From contig CANESI010000021.1 in assembly GCA_947441065.1 (NCBI GenBank), forward strand, positions 1 through 48,181: a DNA stretch of 48,181 nt, given 5' to 3'. Origin of the DNA: Caulobacteraceae bacterium (GTDB lineage: Bacteria; Pseudomonadota; Alphaproteobacteria; Caulobacterales; Caulobacteraceae). The notes below the pieces were generated by a model. That model was given only the letters and a program-made list of their open reading frames with translations. It searched no databases and was not told where the DNA came from. A program made the translations under genes and the position numbers. This document shows positions 34,226-42,737 of this stretch, one piece after another. Position 1 is the stretch's first letter; each line of letters begins with the position of its first letter.

Positions 34226-35854
34226 TTAGTGCAGGGAGAGTTTTTCCCGCTTGAGCCGGATGCCCGCCGCCTCTCGATCCCAACAGTCTGCGGTGACGCC
34301 TTCCTTGCGAAGGTCGACCTTTTGAATCTTGTTGGTCGGCGTCTTGGGCAATGCGTCCAAAATCCGGACATATCTGGGCACCATGAAATGGGCCATCCGA
34401 GGGATTAAAAATTCGATCAGGGCTTTGGGGTCCACCGTTTCACCCGGCTGGGCCGCAACCGCGATCATTACCTCTTGCTCGCCTCCTGGGCCATCAACGC
34501 CATAGGCCGCCACTTCACGCACGCGGTCATAGGCTGAAACCTCGATCTCTATCTCAACAGAGGAGATATTTTCGCCCCGGCGTCTTATCGCGTCCTTTTT
34601 TCGATCAACGAAATAGTAGCGCCCCTCAGGGTCCCGCCAGAGCAGATCGCCGGTGTGGAACCAACCGTTGCGCCAAGCCTCAGCCGTGGCTGCGGGATCG
34701 CCGAGATAGCCCTTACACAGTTGCCAAGGCATGGCGCTTCGAACGACCAACTCGCCGATGGTGCCGTCTGGGACCTCATGGTCGTGGGCATCAACAATGC
34801 GGCATTCCATCCCGGTTCGCGCCCGACCACAGCTTTGCATGACCGTCTCGTTCACATCAGTGACCAACGGCGTAGAGGTCTCGGTCATGTTGAAGCCGGA
34901 GATGAAGTCGAACCCGAAGCGGCGGGCCAAGGCGGTCGTGTCTGCCGATATGGGCGAAAGGGTGCAGATCCGCAGCGGATTATCGCCGTCATTGGGACGG
35001 GCCGGTTCCTTTTTGAGAAAGGTCGACAGGGCACCGATCAGCCCGGAACAGGTGGTCGATCCGGTCTCACGAACCAAGTCCCAGAACTGTCGGGTGTCGA
35101 AGGCTTCGAACAGCGCCACGCTGGCGCCGCGCGCGAGGGCTGCCAAGATTCCGCTGATCCCCCCGACATGGAACATAGGCAAATTGACGAGGATCCGGTC
35201 TTCTGCGGTCATATAGCCATAGGTGACGCAGGCCGTGACCCACTCTTGCATGTAGGACGTGACAACCGCCTTCGAGGGTCCGGTCGTGCCAGAGGTGAAG
35301 ATGATGACCGGCGTGTCCCACGGCTCAACATCCACATGGATATAGGCCCCCTCGTCGCCAACCAGGGCCTGATGGTCAAAGATGGGCACAGGCAGGTTGG
35401 GCCGCTCTGTGCTGGGGCCGGTCAAGATCACCTCTTCGACGGTGGCCAAGGACAATCCCTCAAGCCGAAGGGCCAGTTCCGGATGAACAATCAAGAGCTT
35501 GGCCCCCGTCTTGGCCAAGGCATATTCCATCAACCGGCCACGAAAGCTCGTATTGATCGGCGCTAGGGCCGCACCAGCATAGTTAGCGCCAAACCAAGCC
35601 CGCACGAGGGCCTGGGAATTAGGGGCCCAAGCGGCGACAATATCACCGGGCTTTACGCCCTGCGCCTGCAAGGCTTGGGCTGTGGCCCGGGCCTTTTGGC
35701 GGGTCTCGGCCCACGTCCAGACCTCGCCATTTTCGAATCGGATAAAGGGCAGATCGGGTTTAGCAGCGGCAAACCGATCGATCAGACGCGGCACGACGCA
35801 ATCGTCTCGCCCCGGCGGCGTAGGATCAAACCAAGGCGGATGAAAATCGGACAT
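34226..35854 (-). CDS. AMP-forming acyl-CoA ligase (CaiC/FadD-like)
   Basis: A 542-aa ANL-superfamily enzyme that activates a carboxylic acid to its CoA thioester. The ATP-binding loop is IIFTSGTTGPSKAVV. The adenylation core has GFNMTETSTPLV and WFHTGDLLWRDPEGRYYFVDRKKDAIRRRGENIS, and the C-terminal lid Lys lies in KTPTNKIQKVDL. The start ATG at 35854 follows GGGAGA; nine extra codons upstream are unlikely. It is 40 bases downstream of an exported epoxide-hydrolase-like gene in the same operon. The acid substrate is unknown; crotonobetaine-type ligases are the nearest look-alikes. Confidence 0.9.
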   Translation of the reverse strand: MSDFHPPWFDPTPPGRDDCVVPRLIDRFAAAKPDLPFIRFENGEVWTWAETRQKARATAQALQAQGVKPGDIVAAWAPNSQALVRAWFGANYAGAALAPINTSFRGRLMEYALAKTGAKLLIVHPELALRLEGLSLATVEEVILTGPSTERPNLPVPIFDHQALVGDEGAYIHVDVEPWDTPVIIFTSGTTGPSKAVVTSYMQEWVTACVTYGYMTAEDRILVNLPMFHVGGISGILAALARGASVALFEAFDTRQFWDLVRETGSTTCSGLIGALSTFLKKEPARPNDGDNPLRICTLSPISADTTALARRFGFDFISGFNMTETSTPLVTDVNETVMQSCGRARTGMECRIVDAHDHEVPDGTIGELVVRSAMPWQLCKGYLGDPAATAEAWRNGWFHTGDLLWRDPEGRYYFVDRKKDAIRRRGENISSVEIEIEVSAYDRVREVAAYGVDGPGGEQEVMIAVAAQPGETVDPKALIEFLIPRMAHFMVPRYVRILDALPKTPTNKIQKVDLRKEGVTADCWDREAAGIRLKREKLSLH

Positions 35855-35894
35855 GGGTTCTCCCTGACCTGCACGTGCCACAGAGGCGCCCGTC

Positions 35895-36353
35895 CTAGGG
35901 GTTCACACCCATAGCGCTCATCAGGCTGGCGCGGTCGTAATATTCGCGCCATTCCTGAACCTTACCGTTGCGAACGTCCAGAATACCAACCACGGGCACC
36001 GATCCGGCCTTGCCCTTGTAGATGAAGCGGTCGGTCCGCTCCATAAACACCAGTCCATCAATGATACCCATATGGGTCACGTCTAACGTCACACCGCCTT
36101 CGACACCCTCACCCAGCGCCGCAATACGCTTGTAAATGGCTTCGCGGCCGTGGACCGGCTCGACCATCATCGACCAGAGAACCCCGTCCTCGGCAAACAG
36201 ATCGCCGACCTTGCGCCAGTCGCTGTTCTTCCAAGCCTGCATCATCTCTTGGACGACAGCCAACTTCTTGGCGTCCGTGTCCTGAGCCGCAGCGGGGACG
36301 GGAGAGAATGTTAAGGCGCACAGGATTGCGACGAGTGCCAGTTTCAGTTTCAT
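35895..36353 (-). CDS. exported NTF2-fold, limonene-epoxide-hydrolase-like protein 2
   Basis: A 152-aa protein with a clear signal peptide (cleavage near AAA|QD, residue 23). The mature part is NTF2-like and contains MERTDRF, an R-x-D element like the Arg-Asp pair of limonene-1,2-epoxide hydrolase, and WREYYD at the usual position of the second acid. It is closely similar to the cytoplasmic protein at 39188-39604 (shared LVFMERTDRF, PVVGIL, WREYYD, LSAMG). The ATG follows GGAGA. First gene of the operon with the CoA ligase, divergent from the carotenoid-oxygenase operon. A periplasmic location is unusual for this enzyme type. Confidence 0.85.
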   Translation of the reverse strand: MKLKLALVAILCALTFSPVPAAAQDTDAKKLAVVQEMMQAWKNSDWRKVGDLFAEDGVLWSMMVEPVHGREAIYKRIAALGEGVEGGVTLDVTHMGIIDGLVFMERTDRFIYKGKAGSVPVVGILDVRNGKVQEWREYYDRASLMSAMGVNP

Positions 36354-36429
36354 CTGTTATCTCCGAGGATCGCCAAATGGACCCAGATGTGGGATTCAAC
36401 TGGGACCATAGGACGCGGGCCTCAAATTG

Positions 36430-36449
36430 ACTTGCACAACAAGACTTAG
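36430..36449 (+). promoter_or_regulatory. ACTTGCA motif, site 4 (carotenoid oxygenase)
   Basis: ACTTGCA at 36430-36436, overlapped by TTGACT, in the 154-bp divergent region. A and T are at positions 15 and 17. It is 78 bases before the oxygenase ATG and points toward it. Confidence 0.4.
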
Positions 36450-36507
36450 GGGCTAGGGTATTGTCAAGGGTCGCCGACGCGCCCCTTCGGAATATAGGAG
36501 ATATGTG

Positions 36508-37986
36508 ATGCAAGCGGTTCGTCATGCGCCAGTGAAGACATCGTTGCAGCCCAGCAACCACCCCTATCTCAATGGGGCCTGGACGCCCCTGCATGAAGAG
36601 GTTGATGCCACGGACCTAGACGTCATCGAGGGCGCAATTCCCACCGATATTGACGGGATCTATGTGCGCAACACCGAAAATCCGGTGCAGCAGCCTCTGG
36701 GTCGTTACCACCCCTTCGACGGCGACGGCATGATCCACATGATCGACTTCAAGGGTGGCCGCGCCAACTATCGCAACCGCTTTGTCCGCACGCGCGGCTT
36801 TCAAGCCGAGCAGGAAGCCGGACAGGCGCTCTGGGGCGGACTGATGGATGGCCCCAAGGTCTCGCTGCGCCCCGGCTTTGGCGCACAAGGGGCGATGAAG
36901 GATGCCTCCAGCACCGATGTGGTGATCCACGGCGGAAAGATCGTCTCGACCTTCTATCAGTGCGGCGAGGCCTATTGGCTCAATCCAGAGACCCTCGAAC
37001 AGGGCGGCGTCGCCAGTTGGGGACCGCTCGATGGGGTGTCGGCCCATACCAAGGTGGATGAGGCGACAGGCGATCTTCTGTTCTTCAACTACTCAAAATA
37101 TCCGCCCTATATGCATTACGGCGTTGTCGATCTGACCGGTAAGCTGATCCACTATGTGCCCATTCCCCTGCCCGGACCGCGCCTGCCGCACGACATGACC
37201 TTCAGCGAGAACTACGCGATCCTCAATGATCTGCCGGTGTTCTGGGATGAAGAGCTGCTTAAGCGCGATATCCATGCGGTGCGCGCCCATGACGGCATCC
37301 CCTCACGCTTTGGCCTGATCCCCCGCTTTGGCAAGACCGAAGACATTCGCTGGTTCAATGCCGATCCGACCTACATCCTGCACTTCCTCAATGCCTATGA
37401 AGAGGGCGACGAGGTGATCATGGATGCCTATTTCCAAGAAAACCCAACCCCCGGACCTCTGGCCGACGCGCCTGCGGGCTATGCGCAGATGATGGGCTTT
37501 GTCGATGAACACAGCTTCTTGCCCAAGCTCCATCGCTGGCACTTTAATCTCAAGACCGGCGAGACCCGTGAATATCATCTGGACGACCGGGTGCTCGAGT
37601 TTGGCATGTTCAATCAGCGCTATGCCGGAAAGCCCTATCGCTATGCCTACAGCAGCAAGTCCAAGCCGGGCTGGTTCCTGTTCAACGGCTTCGTCAAGCA
37701 TGATCTGGTGACAGGCCAATCCTGGACCGTCGATCTTCCCGAAGGCCGCTTTGCCAGCGAGGCGCCCTTTGTCCCAAGGATCAATGCCAAGGATGAGGAT
37801 GACGGCTATCTGGTCAGCTTCATCATCGACGAGCTTAAGGGTACGTCCGAGTGCATCCTGATCGACTGCAAGCGCTTTGAAGATGGCCCCGTCGTGCGCA
37901 TCGCCCTGCCCCACAAGATCAGCAGCGGCACCCACAGCGTTTGGGCCGACCGCGACCTGATCCAGAACGGTCGTCACAGCGCCTGA
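36508..37986 (+). CDS. carotenoid-cleavage / RPE65-family dioxygenase
   Basis: A 492-aa non-heme iron oxygenase that cleaves a conjugated C=C bond (carotenoids, apocarotenoids or stilbenes). The four iron-binding histidines of the seven-bladed propeller are visible: H180 (VSAHTKVD), H228 (RLPHDMTF), H292 (YILHFLNAYEEGD) and H476 (SSGTHSVW). It has no signal peptide, so the reaction is cytoplasmic. The ATG at 36508 has AGGAG seven bases before it; a GTG one codon earlier is less likely. It heads an operon with an SDR (37-base gap) and an NTF2-like gene (15-base gap), and so probably begins the degradation of a polyene or stilbenoid. Confidence 0.93.
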   Translation: MQAVRHAPVKTSLQPSNHPYLNGAWTPLHEEVDATDLDVIEGAIPTDIDGIYVRNTENPVQQPLGRYHPFDGDGMIHMIDFKGGRANYRNRFVRTRGFQAEQEAGQALWGGLMDGPKVSLRPGFGAQGAMKDASSTDVVIHGGKIVSTFYQCGEAYWLNPETLEQGGVASWGPLDGVSAHTKVDEATGDLLFFNYSKYPPYMHYGVVDLTGKLIHYVPIPLPGPRLPHDMTFSENYAILNDLPVFWDEELLKRDIHAVRAHDGIPSRFGLIPRFGKTEDIRWFNADPTYILHFLNAYEEGDEVIMDAYFQENPTPGPLADAPAGYAQMMGFVDEHSFLPKLHRWHFNLKTGETREYHLDDRVLEFGMFNQRYAGKPYRYAYSSKSKPGWFLFNGFVKHDLVTGQSWTVDLPEGRFASEAPFVPRINAKDEDDGYLVSFIIDELKGTSECILIDCKRFEDGPVVRIALPHKISSGTHSVWADRDLIQNGRHSA

Positions 37987-38023
37987 TCCCCTTCCAATTT
38001 CTCGAGACGAAAGCCAAGACCCT

Positions 38024-38782
38024 ATGGAGATCAAAGACAGTGTTGCCCTGGTAACAGGCGGCAATCGCGGCATTGGTGAGGCCTTTGTCCGGGCCTTCCT
38101 CGCTGCCGGGGCACGTCATGTCTATGTCGGCACCCGTGATGTGACCAACGCCCAGCATCTGGTCGACGAGGGCGCAGGCCGTGTCACCGCCATTGCGCTG
38201 GACGTCAGCCGCCAAGAGACCATCGATGCGGCGGCGAAGACCTGCACGGACGTCACGATCCTGGTCAATAATGCCGGACAGTTTCAGATGCAGACCCTGA
38301 TGCGGGCTCCCGACATGTCGTCGGCAAGGGCGGAGATGGAGGTCAACTATTTCGGCCCTCTGGCCATGACCCGCGCCTTTGCCCCGATCTTGGCCAAGAG
38401 CCCCGAGAGCGCGATTGCCAATGTCCTGTCGGCTGGCGGCATTGTCGCCATTCCGGGCATGGGGGGCTATAGCCCCTCGAAATTCGCGGCCCGCGCCATG
38501 TCGACCTGCCTGCGGGCTGAACTGGCGCCGCAAAATACCAGCGTTACGGCCCTGATCGTCGGGTCTGTCGATACGCGTATGGCCGCCCATGTTGAGGGCT
38601 CCAAAGAGACTCCCGCCTATATTGCAGATGTGGGCCTCAAGGCCATCAAGCGCGGCGCCGATGAGGTCGATACCGACTATATGGCCATCGAGGTTCGCGC
38701 CGGCGTCGCGCGGGACCCCAAGGCCTATGAACTGCAAATGCGCCGCTCCCTGTCGGGCGAGCGCGTCACGACTGGCCGCTGA
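38024..38782 (+). CDS. short-chain dehydrogenase/reductase 1
   Basis: A 252-aa classical SDR. The cofactor motif is TGGNRGIG (about 11-18), followed by NNAG (LVNNAGQF), the catalytic Ser in VLSAGG, and YSPSK. It likely interconverts an alcohol and an aldehyde or ketone, for example the cleavage product of the oxygenase encoded just upstream. NADP preference cannot be told firmly. Cotranscribed with the oxygenase and SnoaL-like gene 3. Confidence 0.92.
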   Translation: MEIKDSVALVTGGNRGIGEAFVRAFLAAGARHVYVGTRDVTNAQHLVDEGAGRVTAIALDVSRQETIDAAAKTCTDVTILVNNAGQFQMQTLMRAPDMSSARAEMEVNYFGPLAMTRAFAPILAKSPESAIANVLSAGGIVAIPGMGGYSPSKFAARAMSTCLRAELAPQNTSVTALIVGSVDTRMAAHVEGSKETPAYIADVGLKAIKRGADEVDTDYMAIEVRAGVARDPKAYELQMRRSLSGERVTTGR

Positions 38783-38797
38783 TCAGAAAGAGCCCCC

Positions 38798-39184
38798 ATG
38801 ACCCCTCAGCAATATCTCGACCTTGCCGAACGTTTCGTCGGCGCGATTCAATCGGGCGACACCGACACGGTTCGCGCCTGCTATCACCCCGATGCCAAGC
38901 TCTGGCACAATACGGACAATATCGAGCAGACCGTCGATCAGAACATGAAGGTGCTCGGCTGGTTCATCAACAACCTGCCCGACCGCAACTATCGGGTTCT
39001 GCGCCGCGAGGCCCTGTCCGATGGCTTCCTGCAGCAGCATGTGCTCGAGGCCACCCTGCCCGACGGCAGTCTGTTCAAGATGTCGGCCTGTGTCGTAGTG
39101 CGGGTCGAAAATGGTGTCATCACCCGCCTCGACGAATATCTAGACTCCGCCGAGGCTTCGGTGCTGCGCAAATTTGGTCGTTAA
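38798..39184 (+). CDS. NTF2-fold SnoaL-like protein 3
   Basis: A 128-aa cytoplasmic NTF2-like protein: LAERFVGAIQSGDTDTVRACYHPDAKLWHN at the start, VVVRVENGVITRLDEYLD at the end. It is closer to SnoaL/ketosteroid-isomerase-like members than to limonene-epoxide hydrolase, since the final motif reads RLDEYLD instead of WRDYFD. Last gene of the oxygenase operon; it ends 3 bases from the convergent epoxide-hydrolase-like gene 4. Confidence 0.82.
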   Translation: MTPQQYLDLAERFVGAIQSGDTDTVRACYHPDAKLWHNTDNIEQTVDQNMKVLGWFINNLPDRNYRVLRREALSDGFLQQHVLEATLPDGSLFKMSACVVVRVENGVITRLDEYLDSAEASVLRKFGR

Positions 39185-39187
39185 GCC

Positions 39188-39604
39188 CTATCGCGTGGAC
39201 TGGTCGAAATCTTCGGCCAGTCCCATCGCGCTCAACAGATGGTGGCGGTCGTAATATTCCCGCCAAACCTTGATCAAAGACCCTTCAAATTCCAGAATTC
39301 CGACGACAGGGGTCCAGCCGTCCTTGCCGCGATAGACGAAGCGGTCGGTGCGCTCCATAAAGACCAGTCCGTCGACCACGCCGACATGGTGAAGATCCAG
39401 CGTGATGGATTCTAGGCCATCACCCAATCCTGAGACCCGCTTATAGACCGCCTCACGACCCACCACAGGATCGACCATCATCGAATGGAGCACGCCGTCG
39501 GGCGTGAACATGTCGGCGACCTTGCGCCAGTTGAGCGTGTGCCAAGCTTGCGCCATCTCGTGAAGGCGAGCGATTTTTTCGGCATCTGAAAGGGCTTGGG
39601 CCAT
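39188..39604 (-). CDS. NTF2-fold, limonene-epoxide-hydrolase-like protein 4
   Basis: A 138-aa cytoplasmic protein, closely similar to the exported protein 2 at 35895-36353: the MERTDRF R-x-D element, PVVGIL, WREYYD and LLSAMG are shared. It has no signal peptide. The start at ATG 39604 (MAQALSDAEK) is preferred over a TTG two codons earlier; the ribosome binding site is weak. An epoxide hydrolase or isomerase activity is suggested by the fold and motif, not shown. The 309-bp gap to the TonB receptor gene contains only the receptor's putative promoter region, with ACTTGCA-like site 5. Confidence 0.82.
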   Translation of the reverse strand: MAQALSDAEKIARLHEMAQAWHTLNWRKVADMFTPDGVLHSMMVDPVVGREAVYKRVSGLGDGLESITLDLHHVGVVDGLVFMERTDRFVYRGKDGWTPVVGILEFEGSLIKVWREYYDRHHLLSAMGLAEDFDQSTR

Positions 39605-39661
39605 GGTCAAAACGCGGTCCTGTTCTTCGCTCTTTCCACGCTGGAGAGCGGCTAAAAAATA

Positions 39662-39681
39662 GCTTGCATAAAAGTACCATC
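39662..39681 (+). promoter_or_regulatory. ACTTGCA-like motif, site 5 (TonB receptor)
   Basis: GCTTGCATAAAA begins at 39662. It differs from the consensus at the first base, keeps A at position 15, and has C instead of T at 17. It lies about 250 bases upstream of the TonB receptor start, within the 309-bp gap 39605-39913 that otherwise holds no visible gene. Confidence 0.3.
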
Positions 39682-39913
39682 CGTTGGCAAGATAATTCTA
39701 ATGGCACGGTTGGATTCTGCTTATGGGCTCCATGCGCGGCCACGATTGGATGGAAACATCTCTAGGGTTCAACCTCGTCTGATCGCCTCAATCGAAGGTC
39801 AAACGTCAATGAGCCTTCGTTCGAACCCATCTTGCAGGTGGAAAGACCGCTGACGGAAACTACAAATCAAGCCAACGAGCTCAAATCGATTTGGCAAAGG
39901 GGAGATCAAGCTA

Positions 39914-42223
39914 GTGAAGAACAAACACACCACATCGTCGATTATCGCGCTCATGGCCGGGATGGCACTTGCCACGCCGCTGATGGCCGCCGAAACCACG
40001 CCAGCCAGTGGCTCGCAGTTGGAAGAGGTGATCGTTACGGCGCAGAAGCGGGCTGAAAATGTCCAAGCCACGGCTATTGCGATCACCGCCGTCACCGGCA
40101 CCAACCTCGCCAAGGACCGGGTCCTGTCGCTGGAAGATCTGGGTCATAACCTGACCGGTATCTCATTCACGGCCAACTCGCCCCAAGCCAACGAAATCAA
40201 CATCCGCGGCGTGGTCAATACCCGCCTGACTGCCCCAACCGCTGACCAATCGGTCTCGACCTTCGTCGATGGCGTCTATGTCAACCGTTCGGGCAACCTG
40301 AACTCATCCTTCTACGACATCGAGCGTATCGAAGTGGTGCGCGGCCCTCAGGGCGTGCTTTTGGGTAAGAACGTTGCCGGCGGCGCGATCAACATCATCA
40401 GCAACGCCCCAAGCTTCAGCCAGTCGGGCCGCATGACCGTGGCCCTCGGCAATTACGATATGAAGCAGACCAACGGCTATATCACTGGCCCTCTGACCGA
40501 GACCTTGGCCGGACGTCTGTCGTTCCAGACCATCAATCGTGGCGGTTACGCCATGGACCTGCTGCACAATGTTGAGGTTGAAAATCTCGACTCCGTTCAG
40601 GCTCGCGGTCAAGTCGCCTATCGTCCAACGGACTCCGATCTTCGGGCCAGCCTGAGTGTCGACTATTCAAAGTCTGCCGATGACGGTGTGAACCGGGTTG
40701 GCGTCAAAAGCTCCACCCTGCCTGCAGGCCCCAATATCTGGTCCGGCACCCGCAAGCTGATCTCCGCCGCCCGTGGCGCGCCGCTCAGCATCCGTGAAGG
40801 CTTCCCCGTCTGGCCACAATTTGCCGGCGACGCCTCGCCCAGCCCTCAATCGGCGACGCGTGAAAACTTCAGCGCCATCGGTAAGATCGACAAGGACGTC
40901 GCCAAGAATGTCCGGCTGTCGAGCATCACCGGTTTCCGCGCCAACGAGGCCTACACCCTCTATGACCAAACGGCCCTTGGCCCCGTGAACGGATATAACC
41001 TCTCCGCGGCAAACCTAGCGGCCGTCGGATCGTCATTTCTGTTCGCTGAGCCTGTGAACTTCCGTGAAACGGTGAGCCTCTTTACCCAAGAGGTCCGCCT
41101 GGCCTCCACCGATGAGGCCAGCCGTCTGGACTGGATTGTCGGCGCCTTCTATTTGAAGAGCAGAGTGACCCAGAAGAACCGTTTTTGGGGTGAATCCCTC
41201 GTCCTGCCGACCCTTTCCGGTGAATCACACTGGATCGATCACGGCAGCAACGAGGACATGGCCGTCTTTGGTCGGATTGGCTACAAGCTGACCGATACCC
41301 TCAAGGTCGAGGTCGGTGCACGCTATACCAAAGACAAGAAGGGCGGCGACCAACAGGGCATCGTCGTCGCCACTGGCGATAGGTTTAACCCATTGGACAA
41401 GGCTCCGCTGACGCCGTTGGTTGAGCCCTTCAAGGTCAATTACGGCGAAGAATGGACCGAGGTCACCCCTCAGGCGACCTTACGTTGGACGCCTAACGAA
41501 ACCCAAATGGCCTATTTGACGGCCTCTAAGGGCTTCAAGGGTGGTGGTTTCCAGAACAACGCCTCCAAGGCCTTCCCCGCAGCGACTCCCTATCAGCCTG
41601 AAACGGTCACCAACTATGAGTTTGGTTACAAGACCGAGCTGTTCGATCGCTCGGTCCGTTGGAACACCGCGGTCTTCTACATGGACTATCTCAATCTGCA
41701 GGTTCAGCAGACCTTGGCTTCGTGCCTCTGTAACGTGATCAGCAACGCCGCCAGCGCGACCATCAAGGGTGTTGAAACCGATCTGCAGTGGGCTCCGAAC
41801 TCTTGGTTCAAGGCTTGGGCCAGCGGCAGCTATGTCGATGCCAAGTACGACGCCTTCGTCTTTGCGGGTGTCAACAACTCCGGCAAGATGATGCAGCGCA
41901 CGCCAAAACTGCAAGGCGCTGTGGGTGTTGAAGCCACGACCAGCCTGGGTTCGTGGAAGGACGCCCTGTCCGGTCGCCTCAGCTACCGCTATCAGGACCG
42001 TATGCCTTGGGCCCCAGAGAACACCGCTTGGGAAGATGGCTATGGCACACTGGACGGTCGCGTGACCGTGACCTCGCCTGAAAAGGGCTGGACCGTATCG
42101 GCCTTTGCCAAGAACATGACGGACGAGGTCTATCGCACCAACATTATCGTCTTCTTCAATGACGAAATGTCGTCCTATGGTGCACCTCGCACCTACGGTG
42201 TGGAACTTTCCATACCGTTCTAA
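39914..42223 (+). CDS. TonB-dependent outer-membrane receptor
   Basis: A 769-aa outer-membrane transporter. It has a signal peptide (cleavage near LMA|AE, residue 25), then the TonB box EEVIVTAQKR. The plug domain is at about 45-155 (FVDGVYVNRSGNLNSSFYDIERIEVVRGPQGVLLGKNVAGGAINI), and a 22-strand barrel ends in an aromatic residue (YGVELSIPF). It starts with GTG at 39914 behind GGGGAG. Receptors of this type in Caulobacterales and Sphingomonadales take up hydrophobic or sugar substrates besides siderophores. The catabolic neighbours suggest import of the locus substrate. A strong GC hairpin follows the stop. Confidence 0.93.
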   Translation: MKNKHTTSSIIALMAGMALATPLMAAETTPASGSQLEEVIVTAQKRAENVQATAIAITAVTGTNLAKDRVLSLEDLGHNLTGISFTANSPQANEINIRGVVNTRLTAPTADQSVSTFVDGVYVNRSGNLNSSFYDIERIEVVRGPQGVLLGKNVAGGAINIISNAPSFSQSGRMTVALGNYDMKQTNGYITGPLTETLAGRLSFQTINRGGYAMDLLHNVEVENLDSVQARGQVAYRPTDSDLRASLSVDYSKSADDGVNRVGVKSSTLPAGPNIWSGTRKLISAARGAPLSIREGFPVWPQFAGDASPSPQSATRENFSAIGKIDKDVAKNVRLSSITGFRANEAYTLYDQTALGPVNGYNLSAANLAAVGSSFLFAEPVNFRETVSLFTQEVRLASTDEASRLDWIVGAFYLKSRVTQKNRFWGESLVLPTLSGESHWIDHGSNEDMAVFGRIGYKLTDTLKVEVGARYTKDKKGGDQQGIVVATGDRFNPLDKAPLTPLVEPFKVNYGEEWTEVTPQATLRWTPNETQMAYLTASKGFKGGGFQNNASKAFPAATPYQPETVTNYEFGYKTELFDRSVRWNTAVFYMDYLNLQVQQTLASCLCNVISNAASATIKGVETDLQWAPNSWFKAWASGSYVDAKYDAFVFAGVNNSGKMMQRTPKLQGAVGVEATTSLGSWKDALSGRLSYRYQDRMPWAPENTAWEDGYGTLDGRVTVTSPEKGWTVSAFAKNMTDEVYRTNIIVFFNDEMSSYGAPRTYGVELSIPF

Positions 42224-42230
42224 AATCGGC

Positions 42231-42256
42231 GGCCGGGGTGGGCAACTGCCCCGGCC
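42231..42256 (+). other. GC hairpin after the TonB receptor gene
   Basis: GGCCGGGG at 42231-42238 and CCCCGGCC at 42249-42256 form a perfect 8-bp GC stem with a 10-base loop, 7 bases after the stop codon. No T tract follows. It may protect the receptor mRNA or reduce read-through into the SnoaL-like genes 5 and 6. Confidence 0.55.
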
Positions 42257-42293
42257 ACCCTCTACCCACCCTGAGCCTTGAGGACCCCACCTA

Positions 42294-42725
42294 ATGGGAC
42301 GCTGCTACTCTACTTTGCTCAAGGTGATCGAGACATGGCAGGCCAAGGACGTCGAAGGCGTTCTGGCGCACATGCACGAAGATATTATCTGGCACTATGC
42401 CGCCGCCGCCATGCCGCCAATCCGAGGCAAGGCCATGGCCCGCAAGCTTCTCAGCCGCTTTCAGCAGGATATGCACGGCATTCAGTGGCGCATCTTCGCC
42501 CATGCCGAGGTCGGGGACACCCTGTTCATTGAAGGGGTCGACGAGTATCAATCCACAGACGGTCACCTTATCGCCGCCCCCTATGCCGGGGTTCTCGACT
42601 TCCGCGACGGCCTGATCATTGGCTGGCGCGACTATGTCGATATTGGTGTGATCGCTCAGCAAAAGACCGGCGAGCCCCTATCGAAACAGGTGCTCGAACT
42701 CATCACCCGCCCAACAGCGGCCTAG
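42294..42725 (+). CDS. NTF2-fold SnoaL-like protein 5
   Basis: A 143-aa cytoplasmic NTF2-like protein, paralogue of the exported protein 6 that follows 12 bases later. Shared are EDIIWHY / DDIIWRN, IRGK, WRIF, EGVDE(Y/F), PYAG and W-R-(D/E)-Y. WRDYVD matches the acid motif of limonene-epoxide-hydrolase-like enzymes, while the R-x-D element is G-V-D here. The ATG follows GAGGA. It probably shares a transcript with the TonB receptor or starts just after its hairpin. Confidence 0.83.
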   Translation: MGRCYSTLLKVIETWQAKDVEGVLAHMHEDIIWHYAAAAMPPIRGKAMARKLLSRFQQDMHGIQWRIFAHAEVGDTLFIEGVDEYQSTDGHLIAAPYAGVLDFRDGLIIGWRDYVDIGVIAQQKTGEPLSKQVLELITRPTAA

Positions 42726-42737
42726 GAGCCCCCCCCT

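Noticed and set aside
34655-35566. 303-codon plus-strand open frame
   Set aside because: Antisense shadow of the CoA ligase; no recognisable motif.
37303-38737. two long minus-strand open frames (256 and 272 codons)
   Set aside because: Both mirror the carotenoid oxygenase and SDR 1 genes, whose catalytic motifs are intact on the + strand.
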